64,000 nucleotides of DNA. Source: Occultella kanbiaonis. Lineage in GTDB: Bacteria > Actinomycetota > Actinomycetes > Actinomycetales > Beutenbergiaceae. The stretch spans positions 5,580,001-5,644,000 of the forward strand of contig NZ_CP046175.1 in assembly GCF_009708215.1 (NCBI RefSeq), read 5' to 3'. Below, one piece after another: positions 32,783-40,650 of this stretch. How positions within the stretch are numbered: position 1 is the first letter of the stretch; every line of letters starts with the position of its first letter. Under the pieces are notes generated by a model. That model searched no databases. It had not been told where the DNA came from and saw only the letters and a program-made list of their open reading frames with translations. Both the position numbers and the translations under genes were made by a program.

Positions 32783-33858
32783 GCACCATCCGCGTGGCCA
32801 TCGCCGGCGTCGGGAACTGCGCCGCCTCCCTCGTCCAGGGCGTGCACTTCTACGCCGGTGCGGACCCGTCCGCCAGCGTGCCGGGCCTCATGCACGTCGA
32901 GTTCGGGCCGTACCACGTCCGTGACATCGAGTTCGTTGCCGCATTCGACGTCGACGCGAAGAAGGTCGGCTTCGACCTCTCCGAAGCGATCCTGGCGAGC
33001 GAGAACAACACCATCAAGATCTGTGACGTGCCGCCGCTGGACGTCCCGGTACAGCGCGGGCACACCCTCGACGGCCTCGGCAAGTACTACCGCGAGACCA
33101 TCGAGGAGTCCGGTGCGCAGCCCGTGGACGTGGTCGCTGCGCTGCGTGAGTCCGGCGCGGACGTGCTGATCTGCTACCTGCCGGTCGGGTCGGAGGACGC
33201 CGCCAAGTTCTACGCCCAGGCTGCGATCGATGCCGGCGTGGCGTTCGTGAACGCGCTGCCGGTCTTCATCGCGGGCACCAAGGAGTGGGCGGACAAGTTC
33301 ACGGCCGCCGGGGTGCCGATCGTCGGCGACGACATCAAGTCCCAGGTCGGCGCGACCATCACCCACCGCGTGATGGCGAAGCTGTTCCAGGACCGCGGCG
33401 TGGTCCTGGACCGCACGTACCAGCTCAACGTCGGCGGCAACATGGACTTCAAGAACATGCTGGAGCGGGACCGGCTCGAGTCGAAGAAGATCTCCAAGAC
33501 CCAGGCCGTCACGTCCAACGTGGATCACGACCTCGGTGCGAGGAACGTGCACATCGGCCCCTCGGACTACATCCAGTGGCTCGACGACCGCAAGTGGGCG
33601 TACGTGCGCCTCGAGGGCCGTGCGTTCGGCGAGGTCCCCCTGAACCTCGAGTACAAGCTGGAGGTCTGGGACTCTCCGAACTCGGCCGGCATCATCATCG
33701 ACGCGCTCCGGGCCGCGAAGATCGCCAAGGACCGCGGCATCGGCGGCCCGATCCTGTCCGCGGCCAGCTACTTCATGAAGTCCCCGCCGGAGCAGTACGA
33801 CGACGAGACCGCCCGGGCGAAGGTGGAGGCCTTCATCCGCGGCGAGATCGAGCGCTGA
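32779..33858 (+). CDS. ino1: Inositol-3-phosphate synthase
   Basis: 359 residues, matching the short actinobacterial MIPS. The NAD-binding N-terminus reads [19 protein letters not shown]; the conserved core includes [20 protein letters not shown] and [13 protein letters not shown]. The enzyme isomerises glucose 6-phosphate to 1D-myo-inositol 3-phosphate, the precursor of phosphatidylinositol and mycothiol. Coupled to the PadR gene by a four-base overlap and followed by a strong hairpin. Confidence 0.95.
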   Translation: MSTIRVAIAGVGNCAASLVQGVHFYAGADPSASVPGLMHVEFGPYHVRDIEFVAAFDVDAKKVGFDLSEAILASENNTIKICDVPPLDVPVQRGHTLDGLGKYYRETIEESGAQPVDVVAALRESGADVLICYLPVGSEDAAKFYAQAAIDAGVAFVNALPVFIAGTKEWADKFTAAGVPIVGDDIKSQVGATITHRVMAKLFQDRGVVLDRTYQLNVGGNMDFKNMLERDRLESKKISKTQAVTSNVDHDLGARNVHIGPSDYIQWLDDRKWAYVRLEGRAFGEVPLNLEYKLEVWDSPNSAGIIIDALRAAKIAKDRGIGGPILSAASYFMKSPPEQYDDETARAKVEAFIRGEIER

Positions 33859-33878
33859 GCCGGCGCCCCACGCACGCC

Positions 33879-33918
33879 CGAACGCCCACCGCCGCAGTCC
33901 TCCGGCGGTGGGCGTTCG
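33879..33918. terminator. Strong bidirectional terminator after ino1
   Basis: A perfect 16-bp stem (CGAACGCCCACCGCCG and its complement) with loop CAGTCCTC lies between the convergent ino1 and oxidoreductase genes. Confidence 0.9.
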
Positions 33919-33935
33919 CACGCCGGCCCTGGCCC

Positions 33936-34901
33936 CTAGATCCGGACCACGAGCTTTCCGGTGGTGTGGCGGGTGGCGAAGTCCGCGACCGCCCGTGGGC
34001 CTTCGTCGAGCGTGTAGCGCCGACCGATGTGGGCGCTCAGCTCGCCGCGGGCGGCAGCATCGGCGACCTCCGCCATGCCGCCGAGGCGGCCGTCCATGTC
34101 GAGGACGAAACGCAGGTCGACGTCATCACGGCCGAGCCACTCGGGTCGGGTGACGGGGAAGGTGATGCTGATCAGGCGACCACCGACGCGGACCGCGGTC
34201 GCCAGCTCGGTGAGCCGGTCACCCGGTCGCACGAGGTTGAAGGCGGCATCGACGTCACGCGGGTACTCGGCCGGGTCATAGCCGATGACCTGCGCCGCGC
34301 CGAGTCTGCGGATCGCTTCGGCATCCTCGGGCCTCGTCGTGGCGATCACTCGGGCGACCGGGGCCAGCAGCGGCAGGAGGGTGGTGCCGACGCCGACGGT
34401 CGCACCCACGACGAGCACCGTCTCGCCGGGCCGGACCCCGGCGGAGGCCACGAGGGCGCGCGCGGTCAGACCCACCGTCGGCAGCGCGGCAGCCGCCTCG
34501 ACGTCCAGACCCGACGGGCGGTGGGCGATGAACGGGGTGTCCGCCTCGAAGACGGCGTACTCGGCGAGCGCCCCGGTGCCCAGCGACGGTCGCGCGGCAC
34601 CGGCCATGTCCCTCAGCGCGCGCGGGAGCGCCTGGCCGAACACCTCGTCGCCCACGCGATAGCCGCTCACCCCGGGGCCGACCTCGCTCACAGTGCCGGC
34701 GAAGTCATTGCCGGGGACGTGCGGGAACTCCAGCGGGAACGCGTCACGGAACTCACCACTCGGGACCTTCACGTCGGCGGGGTTGATCGAGGCCGCCCGG
34801 ATCCGCACCTGGAACTGGCCAGGTCCCGGGCTCGGGGCCGGGATCTCGGCGACCGTGTACGTCTCGGGCGACCCGTAGTCATTGGCGACGACTGCCTTCA
34901 T
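33936..34901 (-). CDS. NADP-dependent quinone oxidoreductase-like (MDR family)
   Basis: 321 residues. MKAVVANDYGSPETYTVAEIPAP, NPADVKVPSGEF, PHVPGNDFAGTVSEVGPGVSGYRVGDEVFG and the dinucleotide-binding region GETVLVVGATVGVGTTLLPL fit the zinc-free quinone oxidoreductase branch of medium-chain dehydrogenases; the zinc ligands of alcohol dehydrogenases are absent. The substrate is unknown. It diverges from a TetR gene, and the shared gap holds two copies of a palindromic motif, so it is the probable target of that repressor. AGGAGG stands six bases before the ATG. Confidence 0.9.
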   Translation of the reverse strand: MKAVVANDYGSPETYTVAEIPAPSPGPGQFQVRIRAASINPADVKVPSGEFRDAFPLEFPHVPGNDFAGTVSEVGPGVSGYRVGDEVFGQALPRALRDMAGAARPSLGTGALAEYAVFEADTPFIAHRPSGLDVEAAAALPTVGLTARALVASAGVRPGETVLVVGATVGVGTTLLPLLAPVARVIATTRPEDAEAIRRLGAAQVIGYDPAEYPRDVDAAFNLVRPGDRLTELATAVRVGGRLISITFPVTRPEWLGRDDVDLRFVLDMDGRLGGMAEVADAAARGELSAHIGRRYTLDEGPRAVADFATRHTTGKLVVRI

Positions 34902-34920
34902 GGAGCATCCTCCTCTAAGC

Positions 34921-34933
34921 GGACCACGCGGTC
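34921..34933. promoter_or_regulatory. TetR operator copy 1
   Basis: GGACCACGCGGTC, an imperfect palindrome (GACC/GGTC arms), identical to copy 2 at 34963-34975. It lies 20 bp before the oxidoreductase start, between promoter and start codon. Confidence 0.65.
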
Positions 34934-34962
34934 AGGTTCGGTTGGGCACGCTAGCACCAACC

Positions 34963-34975
34963 GGACCACGCGGTC
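34963..34975. promoter_or_regulatory. TetR operator copy 2
   Basis: The same 13-mer as copy 1, 42 bp apart (four helical turns). It sits between the -35 position and the TAGGCT -10 box (34983-34988) of the TetR gene, where a repressor would block it. Confidence 0.65.
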
Positions 34976-34982
34976 GACTTAG

Positions 34983-34988
34983 TAGGCT
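34983..34988 (+). promoter_or_regulatory. -10 box of a leaderless promoter for the TetR gene
   Basis: TAGGCT fits the TANNNT consensus and ends six bases before the GTG start at 34995; no ribosome-binding site is present, so the transcript probably starts at the start codon. Confidence 0.5.
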
Positions 34989-34994
34989 GCGGGT

Positions 34995-35594
34995 GTGACC
35001 AGCACCCGTCTCCCACGCGCCGACGCCGCCCGCAACAGGCGGCTACTCCTGGCCGCCGCCGCCGAGGAGTTCGCCGAGCACGGCCTGGACGCTTCCGTCG
35101 CCGACATCGCCCGGCGCGCAGGGGTGGGCAAGGGCACGGTCTTCCGCCACTTCGCCACCAAGGACGATCTCATCGCCGCGATCCTCATCGACCGCATGGC
35201 GGAGCTGAGCGACCTCGGCGAGCGTCTCCTCGACGCCGATGACGCCGAAGCCGGGCTGCGCGAGTTCCTGACGGCGGCAGCGCGCCAGCGGCAGGAGCGC
35301 GACCTCTCCTTCCTCGCCGCCGCGAGCGAGTCGAGCGCCGAGGTGGCCGGCGCGCGGGAGCGGATGCTCGATGCGATCGACCGCCTCGTCGAACGTTCCC
35401 GCGCGCAGGGCGTGGTGCGCGACGACATCACCGGCACCGACGTGTTCCTGTTGATGTGCGCCCCGAACTACGTCGCCGGGTACGTGCCGAACGCGTCCCC
35501 GGACCTGTGGCGCCGCTACCTCGCGGTGATCCTCGACGGCCTACGGCCCGAGGGCGCCCGTCCGCTCCCGGCCGCGGCACCCGAGCTGACCTGA
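34995..35594 (+). CDS. TetR-family repressor
   Basis: 199 residues from a GTG with no Shine-Dalgarno but a TAGGCT box six bases upstream (leaderless). The N-terminal HTH is clear (RRLLLAAAAEEFAEHGLDASVADIARRAGVGKGTVFRHFATKDDLIAAIL). The C-terminal ligand domain resembles the TetR_C group acting on small lipophilic compounds but gives no ligand. Divergent from the oxidoreductase at 33936-34901; the two GGACCACGCGGTC sites between them are its likely operators. Confidence 0.93.
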   Translation: MTSTRLPRADAARNRRLLLAAAAEEFAEHGLDASVADIARRAGVGKGTVFRHFATKDDLIAAILIDRMAELSDLGERLLDADDAEAGLREFLTAAARQRQERDLSFLAAASESSAEVAGARERMLDAIDRLVERSRAQGVVRDDITGTDVFLLMCAPNYVAGYVPNASPDLWRRYLAVILDGLRPEGARPLPAAAPELT

Positions 35595-35685
35595 CCGCCG
35601 AGGCGGCACGCGTCGGTCAGGTGCGCATGCTCCCGGGCAGCCGACCCCGTGGCGTTCTCGTCGCAGCGCACGGGGCCCACGGCGG

Positions 35686-36015
35686 TCAGTCGTCGAACAG
35701 CTCCGACAGCCAGTGCTCCCGCCGCTTGCGCGGCCGCCGACGGTCCTCGCGGTACGGCTCCTGGTAGCCGTCGTACCCGGGGCGCGGGGGACTCGGGTCC
35801 CGCCGTGGGGCCGGGAAGGCCTCGGGCCTGGGCTCTTGACCCCAGGGGGCCGCGGGCGTCGGCGGTCCAGCCGGGAGCTCCGCGGTCGCCCGGTCGAGGA
35901 TCTTGTCGAGCTCACCCCGGTCCAGCCAGATCCCGCGGCACACGGGGCAGTAGTCGATCTCGACACCGGCACGGTCGCTCATCACGAGCGTCGCGTCGTC
36001 GTTCGGGCATTTCAT
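35686..36015 (-). CDS. zf-TFIIB domain protein
   Basis: 109 residues from the ATG at 36015 (GAGGAGA upstream). The N-terminal 40 residues (MKCPNDDATLVM...YCPVCRGIWLDRGELDKIL) are the zf-TFIIB domain; the first zinc pair is C-P-N-D, a common variant with Asp in place of the second Cys. The rest is a Pro/Arg-rich linker and a short acidic end (HWLSELFDD). Function of the family is not established. It is convergent with the TetR gene and divergent from the sigma factor gene. Confidence 0.88.
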   Translation of the reverse strand: MKCPNDDATLVMSDRAGVEIDYCPVCRGIWLDRGELDKILDRATAELPAGPPTPAAPWGQEPRPEAFPAPRRDPSPPRPGYDGYQEPYREDRRRPRKRREHWLSELFDD

Positions 36016-36262
36016 CTCGGTCTCCTCATCTCGACTCCGTGGTCCAACGAGCGCCGCGGCCATCAGGTTCCCGACGCGGAGTCCCGACCGTCGGTGGGCA
36101 GTGCGCCGGACGCCGTCGATCGCTAGCGTGGACACCGGAGCCAACCCGAGGGGGATCATGTCGAGCGTGCCGCTGGGCCCGGACGTCACCGGCCCGCTCG
36201 CTCCTGGCGGCGCGGGCCACCTACGATCCGCCGCGGCCGCGGCGTAGCCGGGCCGGTTCGAC

Positions 36263-37510
36263 ATGCCCGACGGCGTCGCCACGGTTCTCGAGGAGACGTT
36301 GCGCGCTCAGTGGGGCCGGCTGCTGGCCCTGCTGGCCGTACGGTTCCGTCGCCTCGATCTCGCCGAGGACGCGCTCGCGGACGCCTTCGAGGCGGCGGCC
36401 CGCACGTGGCCGGCCGAGGGGGTGCCGGCGAACCCACCCGCCTGGCTGTTCACGGCGGCCCGGCGCCGCATCCTCGACCGGCTCCGCGCGGAGTCCGTCG
36501 CGGCACGCAAGGAGCGCCTACTGGTCGTCGACGCCGCCCTCGCGAGCGCACCGGTGATGGCCGACCCGGGTGGGCTCATCGCCGACGAGCGGCTGCGGCT
36601 GGTGTTCCTGTGCGCCCACCCGGTGCTCGCGCCGGAGAACGCCGCTGCCCTGACCCTGCGCCTGGTCCTCGGGATCCCGACGGCGGACGTCGCGGCCCTC
36701 TTCCACGTCCCCGAGGCCACCATGGCTGCCCGTCTCACCCGCGCCAAGCGCCGGGTCGCCGACGCAGGTGTCCCGTTCGTGGTCCCCGAGGCACCCGCCC
36801 GCGCCGAGCGGCTCGACACCGTGGCGGAGGTCGCCTATCTGACGTTCACGGCCGGGTACGCGCCGGCCACCGGCGAGGCCGCGATCCGTCGTGAGCTGGC
36901 GGATGCGGCGGTGCGCCTGGTCCGCACGTTGCGCGAGCTGATGCCGGGTGAGCCCGTGGTGGAGACCCTGCTCGCGCTCGTCCTGCTCCAGCACTCGCGT
37001 CGGGACGCCCGCACCGACGCGGCCGGCACCCTCGTGCTGCTTCCCGACCAGGACCGGAGCCGCTGGCACCGCGCCGAGATCGAGGAGGCACTCGCGATCC
37101 TGACGCCGCTCGTCACCACCGAGGTGAGCGGGCCGGCGCAGTCATACCTGCTCCAGGGGCTGATCGCGGCCGAGCACGCGATTGCCCCGAGCGCGCCGGC
37201 CACCCGGTGGGGCGTGATCGCCGCACACTACGCCGAGCTCGAGCAGCTGACGGGGTCCCCGGTGGTCCGGCTCAACCACGCCGTCGCCGTCGCCGAGGCC
37301 CGCGGTCCCGCCGACGGTCTCGCGCTGCTCGAGGGACTCGAGGACCGGTTGCCGCGCAGTCACCGCCTGCCCGCCGTCCGTGGCGAGCTCCTGAGCCGGC
37401 TCGGTGACGTCGTCGGTGCCCGAGCCGAGTTCGACCTGGCGATCGAGCGCTGCGCGAACACGGCCGAGGTCGCGTTGCTGCGCGCACGGCGCGCCCGTCC
37501 GACCGACTGA
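36263..37510 (+). CDS. ECF sigma factor with long C-terminal domain (ECF42-like, DUF6596)
   Basis: 415 residues. Region 2 lies at about 10-75 (LAEDALADAFEAAARTWPAEGVPANPPAWLFTAARRRILDRLR) and region 4 at about 120-165 (LRLVLGIPTADVAALFHVPEATMAARLTRAKRR). The C-terminal 230 residues (TVAEVAYLTFTAGYAPATGE...; LNHAVAVAEARGPADGLALLEGL) match the DUF6596/TPR-like extension of ECF42 sigma factors, which act without an anti-sigma factor. ECF42 genes usually follow a YCII (DGPF) protein gene; none is present here. No ribosome-binding site precedes the ATG; the start may be misplaced or leaderless. Confidence 0.9.
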   Translation: MPDGVATVLEETLRAQWGRLLALLAVRFRRLDLAEDALADAFEAAARTWPAEGVPANPPAWLFTAARRRILDRLRAESVAARKERLLVVDAALASAPVMADPGGLIADERLRLVFLCAHPVLAPENAAALTLRLVLGIPTADVAALFHVPEATMAARLTRAKRRVADAGVPFVVPEAPARAERLDTVAEVAYLTFTAGYAPATGEAAIRRELADAAVRLVRTLRELMPGEPVVETLLALVLLQHSRRDARTDAAGTLVLLPDQDRSRWHRAEIEEALAILTPLVTTEVSGPAQSYLLQGLIAAEHAIAPSAPATRWGVIAAHYAELEQLTGSPVVRLNHAVAVAEARGPADGLALLEGLEDRLPRSHRLPAVRGELLSRLGDVVGARAEFDLAIERCANTAEVALLRARRARPTD

Positions 37511-37553
37511 ACCCTCGCCGTCGGGCCCTGGTGCTGGTGGCAGGATGCACGCC

Positions 37554-38795
37554 ATGGACGGACCCGTCACCCGCGGCACCTGGGGCATGCGCACGAACGT
37601 GCTGCGGCGCGGCCAGGGGCACGACTCGAACCGGGTCGGATACATCGAGCTGTTCTTCGACCTGGTGTTCGTCTTCGCGGTGACCCAGCTCTCGCACTCA
37701 CTCATCACGCACCCGGACCTGACCACCCTCGGGCACACCCTGATCCTCGCGGCCGCCGTCTGGTACATGTGGATCGACACCACCTGGGTGACCAACTGGC
37801 TCGACCCCGAGCGGCTCCCGGTGCGGGCCCTGCTCATCACGATGATGCTGTTCGGGCTGGTGATGTCCGGCGCGATCCCCGAGGCATTCGGGCCCAAGGC
37901 GCTCCTGTTCGCGGTCACGTTCGTGACGATCCAGGTGGGCCGCTCACTGTTCACGGTCCTCGCGCTGGCCCGGCACTGGCCCGTGAATGCGGTCAACTTC
38001 GCGCGGATCACGATCTGGCTGGCCGTGTCCGGAGTCTTCTGGATCGTCGGCGCCCTGGTCGGCGACGACCGGCTGCAGCTGGCCCTGTGGGCACTGGCGG
38101 TCGTGATCGACTACTGCGGGCCGCGGGCGATGTTCCGGGTGCCGGTCCTCGGCGCGACGGACCCGGCCACCTGGACGGTGCGTGGGGAGCACATGGCCGA
38201 GCGGGTCGGGCTGTTCATGATCATCACGCTCGGCGAGTCGATCATCATCACGGGCTCGGCGTTCGCGGAACTGGACCTCGCCCCGGTCACCGTCGCCGCG
38301 TTCCTGGCGGCCTTCGCGAGCACGGTGCTGATGTGGCTGCTCTACTTCGACCGCGCGGAGGGCCGCGCAACGGCCTACTTCGCCGGCTCCGAGCGGACCG
38401 GGATGATCGCGCAGACCGGCTACACCTACGTACCCCTGCTGATGGTCCTCGGCATCGTCGGCACCGCCGTCGCGGACGAGTTGGTGCTGCTGCACCCGAT
38501 GGGGCACGACGGCGTCGGTCACGCCGATCCGTGGACGGCGGGCCTGATCTGTGGTGCCGCGGCCGTCTTCCTGGTCGGCAACGTGCTGTTCCGCCGCGCC
38601 ACCGGACGAGCCTGGTCGCGCCCGCACCTCGCCGGGGTGGCCGCCCTCGCCCTGCTGTACGCCGCGCACGTGGTGCTCACGCCGCTCGCGCTGAACTGGA
38701 TCTCCAACGCCGTGCTGCTGGGCGTGATCTGTTGGGACCTGGCCGGCACGGACGATGCGGTCGGGACCGCCCCGGAACCGACCTCGGATCAGTGA
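37554..38795 (+). CDS. Low-temperature-requirement A (LtrA) family membrane protein
   Basis: About 413 residues; an in-frame ATG at 37545 is an alternative. The N-terminus NRVGYIELFFDLVFVFAVTQLSHSL is the LtrA hallmark, followed by about ten hydrophobic helices; ERVGLFMIITLGESIIITG is the second conserved block. LtrA proteins are integral membrane proteins of unclear activity, named from a Listeria mutant that failed to grow in the cold. The gene follows the sigma factor gene by 43 bp on the same strand and may be cotranscribed. Confidence 0.92.
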   Translation: MDGPVTRGTWGMRTNVLRRGQGHDSNRVGYIELFFDLVFVFAVTQLSHSLITHPDLTTLGHTLILAAAVWYMWIDTTWVTNWLDPERLPVRALLITMMLFGLVMSGAIPEAFGPKALLFAVTFVTIQVGRSLFTVLALARHWPVNAVNFARITIWLAVSGVFWIVGALVGDDRLQLALWALAVVIDYCGPRAMFRVPVLGATDPATWTVRGEHMAERVGLFMIITLGESIIITGSAFAELDLAPVTVAAFLAAFASTVLMWLLYFDRAEGRATAYFAGSERTGMIAQTGYTYVPLLMVLGIVGTAVADELVLLHPMGHDGVGHADPWTAGLICGAAAVFLVGNVLFRRATGRAWSRPHLAGVAALALLYAAHVVLTPLALNWISNAVLLGVICWDLAGTDDAVGTAPEPTSDQ

Positions 38796-38882
38796 GCAAG
38801 AGCGTTCACCCGCCTGCCACCGCCGGTTCAGCGGCACCACATAGGGTGCTTGCGTCATCCATTCCACATGGTCAGGAGCATC

Positions 38883-39659
38883 ATGCACGTCTATGCACAC
38901 CGCGGCGCGTCGATCGAGCTTCCGGAGAATACTCTGGCGGCTTTCGCAAAGGCGCTCGAATACGGCGCCGAGGGAATCGAGCTCGACTGCTACAGGGCGA
39001 AGGACGGCCGCGTCGTCGTCATTCATGACGAGACCCTCGACCGCACCACCGATGCCACCGGGCCGGTGAACGAGCGGACGTCGGAGGAATTGCGTCAGGT
39101 CGATGCCGGCCAGGGTGAGTATGTGCCGACCCTCGACGAGGTTCTTGCCCTGGTCACAGGGAAGATGCGCGTCAACATCGAGATCAAGGACCCCGAGGCG
39201 GTGGACGGCGTGATCGCCGCCGTCGCGGCGTTCGACGACCTCGACTGGTTCGCCTCGTCCGGTCACTGGGACGCCCTCGAGCAGATCCACGAGCGGACCG
39301 GTGCGCAGGTGTACCCACTCACGATCGGGACGAAGGAGAACGCCGAGGCGATGCTGGAGCGGTACCGCGACCAGGTCACTCCCGAGCAGGCCGCCGCGCT
39401 GGAACGGATCGCGCGGGACTGGACCGACGCCGTCGCGTTCGGCAGGAGCGTGAACGCGCCCGGGATCTCGATCTACGAACAGAACCTCACGCCGGAGATC
39501 ATCGAAGGCATCCACGCGGCCGGCATGGAGGCGTGGGTGTGGACCGTGAACGATCCGGCGCGCGCCCTGGAGGTGGCCGCGATGGGAGCCGACGCCATCT
39601 GCACCGATGCCCCGCGCGAGATCCTGACCGCCCGGGACGCCGCACCGGCAACCGCCTGA
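38883..39659 (+). CDS. Glycerophosphodiester phosphodiesterase (first copy)
   Basis: 258 residues from the ATG at 38883 with AGGAG upstream. Catalytic motifs of GDPD enzymes are present: AHRGASIELPENT near the start and the metal ligands in GIELDCYRAKDGRVVVIHDETLDRTT. The C-terminal MEAWVWTVNDPARALEVAAMGADAICTD closes the TIM barrel. It hydrolyses glycerophosphodiesters to glycerol 3-phosphate and an alcohol. No signal peptide is visible, so it is cytoplasmic. A second GDPD gene and a Ugp-like importer lie next to it on the other strand, suggesting one catabolic locus. Confidence 0.93.
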   Translation: MHVYAHRGASIELPENTLAAFAKALEYGAEGIELDCYRAKDGRVVVIHDETLDRTTDATGPVNERTSEELRQVDAGQGEYVPTLDEVLALVTGKMRVNIEIKDPEAVDGVIAAVAAFDDLDWFASSGHWDALEQIHERTGAQVYPLTIGTKENAEAMLERYRDQVTPEQAAALERIARDWTDAVAFGRSVNAPGISIYEQNLTPEIIEGIHAAGMEAWVWTVNDPARALEVAAMGADAICTDAPREILTARDAAPATA

Positions 39660-39680
39660 CCTGATCCGTCGCCGGCCCGC

Positions 39681-39830
39681 TGAGATCGCACCCATGCCGC
39701 TGACCTCGCACCATCACACAGTGCGAGGTCAGCACGGCGGGTGCGAGGTCAGCACGGCGGGTGCGAGGTCAGCACGGCGGGTGCGAGGTCAGCACGGCGG
39801 GTGCGAGGTCAGCACGGCAGGTGCGATCTC
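39681..39830. repeat. Hairpin plus 20-bp tandem repeat between convergent GDPD genes
   Basis: Five tandem copies of GTGCGAGGTCAGCACGGCGG (39721-39820; the last ends GGCAG) and a partial sixth ending in GTGCGATCTC. To the left, 39699-39711 (GCTGACCTCGCAC) is the exact inverse of the repeat core and pairs with the first copy across CATCACACA. Further left GAGATCGCACC mirrors the right end. The whole is a large imperfect palindrome expanded on one arm, probably acting as a terminator for both genes. Confidence 0.9.
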
Positions 39831-39866
39831 GACGCCGGCCAGGCGCACCGGGCGGATTCCTGCCGG

Positions 39867-39928
39867 GCGAGGCAGAGGTCAGGTCCGCCGGGTCCCGGCG
39901 AGGCAGAGGTCAGGTCCGCCGGGTCCCG
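39867..39928. repeat. Perfect 31-bp tandem duplication across the 3' end of the second GDPD gene
   Basis: 39867-39897 and 39898-39928 are identical. The right copy contains the last codons and stop of the gene at 39910-40650; the left copy is the same sequence repeated beyond the stop. A recent slippage or unequal exchange event fits best. Confidence 0.95.
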
Positions 39929-40650
39929 GCGAGCCAGCCGAGCAGCCGGTCCGGCCGGTCGGTGATGATGGCGTCCGCGCCTGCCTCGAGCGCCGCGGCC
40001 CAGCCGTCGGGCTCGTTCAGCGTCCAGACCATCGCGCGCAGACCGCGGTCGTGGATGGCGTCGACCGCGCCGAACCCGCCCTCGAGGACATCCGCCCGTG
40101 GGTTGCACCAGCGGGCGCCGGTGTCCGTGCACGTCTCGAGGACGTCGTCGGACCAGGTCGCGGTCAGGTACCCCCGCGGCAGATCCGGGGCGAGGTCGCG
40201 CGCGAGGCTCAACGACTCGGCGCTGAAGCTCTGCACGATCACCCGGCCGGCCAGGCCGGCGTCGGCGATGGTGGCCAGTTCGCGGCCCAACGCCGAAGCC
40301 GTCCACGGACCGCTCACCTCGAGCAGCAGGCCGAGGTCGTCGTACCGAGCGAGGACGCCCAGCACGTCCGCCAACAGCGGCACCGGCGTGCCCGAGTAGG
40401 CCGGGTCGAACCAGGACCCGACCTCGAGGCGAGCGACGCCGTCGAGGTCGAGGTCCCGGAGCAGCCCGGACCCGGGCGCGGTCCGCCCCAGCGAGTGGTC
40501 ATGGAAGACCACCCCGACGCCGTCGACGGTCAGCTGCAGGTCGATCTCGACCAGGTGGGCGCCGGTCCGGGCGGCGCTGACGAGCGCCGCCACGGTGTTC
40601 TCCGGCGCCACCGACGAGTTCCCGCGGTGGGCGACGACGAGCGGTGTCAC
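39910..40650 (-). CDS. Glycerophosphodiester phosphodiesterase (second copy)
   Basis: 246 residues from a GTG at 40650 that overlaps the upstream TGA as GTGA. VTPLVVAHRGNSSVAPENTVAAL and VEIDLQLTVDGVGVVFHDHSLGRTA give the catalytic site; GLRAMVWTLNEPDGWAAALEAGADAIITDRPDRL closes the barrel. It is translationally coupled to the solute-binding protein gene of the ABC operon, which points to glycerophosphodiesters or glycerol 3-phosphate as the imported substrate. The two GDPD proteins of the window are clearly diverged, not a recent duplication. Confidence 0.93.
   Translation of the reverse strand: MTPLVVAHRGNSSVAPENTVAALVSAARTGAHLVEIDLQLTVDGVGVVFHDHSLGRTAPGSGLLRDLDLDGVARLEVGSWFDPAYSGTPVPLLADVLGVLARYDDLGLLLEVSGPWTASALGRELATIADAGLAGRVIVQSFSAESLSLARDLAPDLPRGYLTATWSDDVLETCTDTGARWCNPRADVLEGGFGAVDAIHDRGLRAMVWTLNEPDGWAAALEAGADAIITDRPDRLLGWLAGTRRT

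Noticed and set aside
32572-33921. 449-aa minus-strand frame opposite ino1
   Set aside because: Ino1 is unmistakable on the plus strand; the antisense frame lacks family motifs.
37944-39695. 583-aa minus-strand frame opposite LtrA and GDPD
   Set aside because: Both plus-strand genes have clear family motifs; this frame is their antisense shadow.
39721-39820. CRISPR-like regular repeats
   Set aside because: Units are contiguous 20-mers without spacers and no cas genes are near; it is a tandem repeat.
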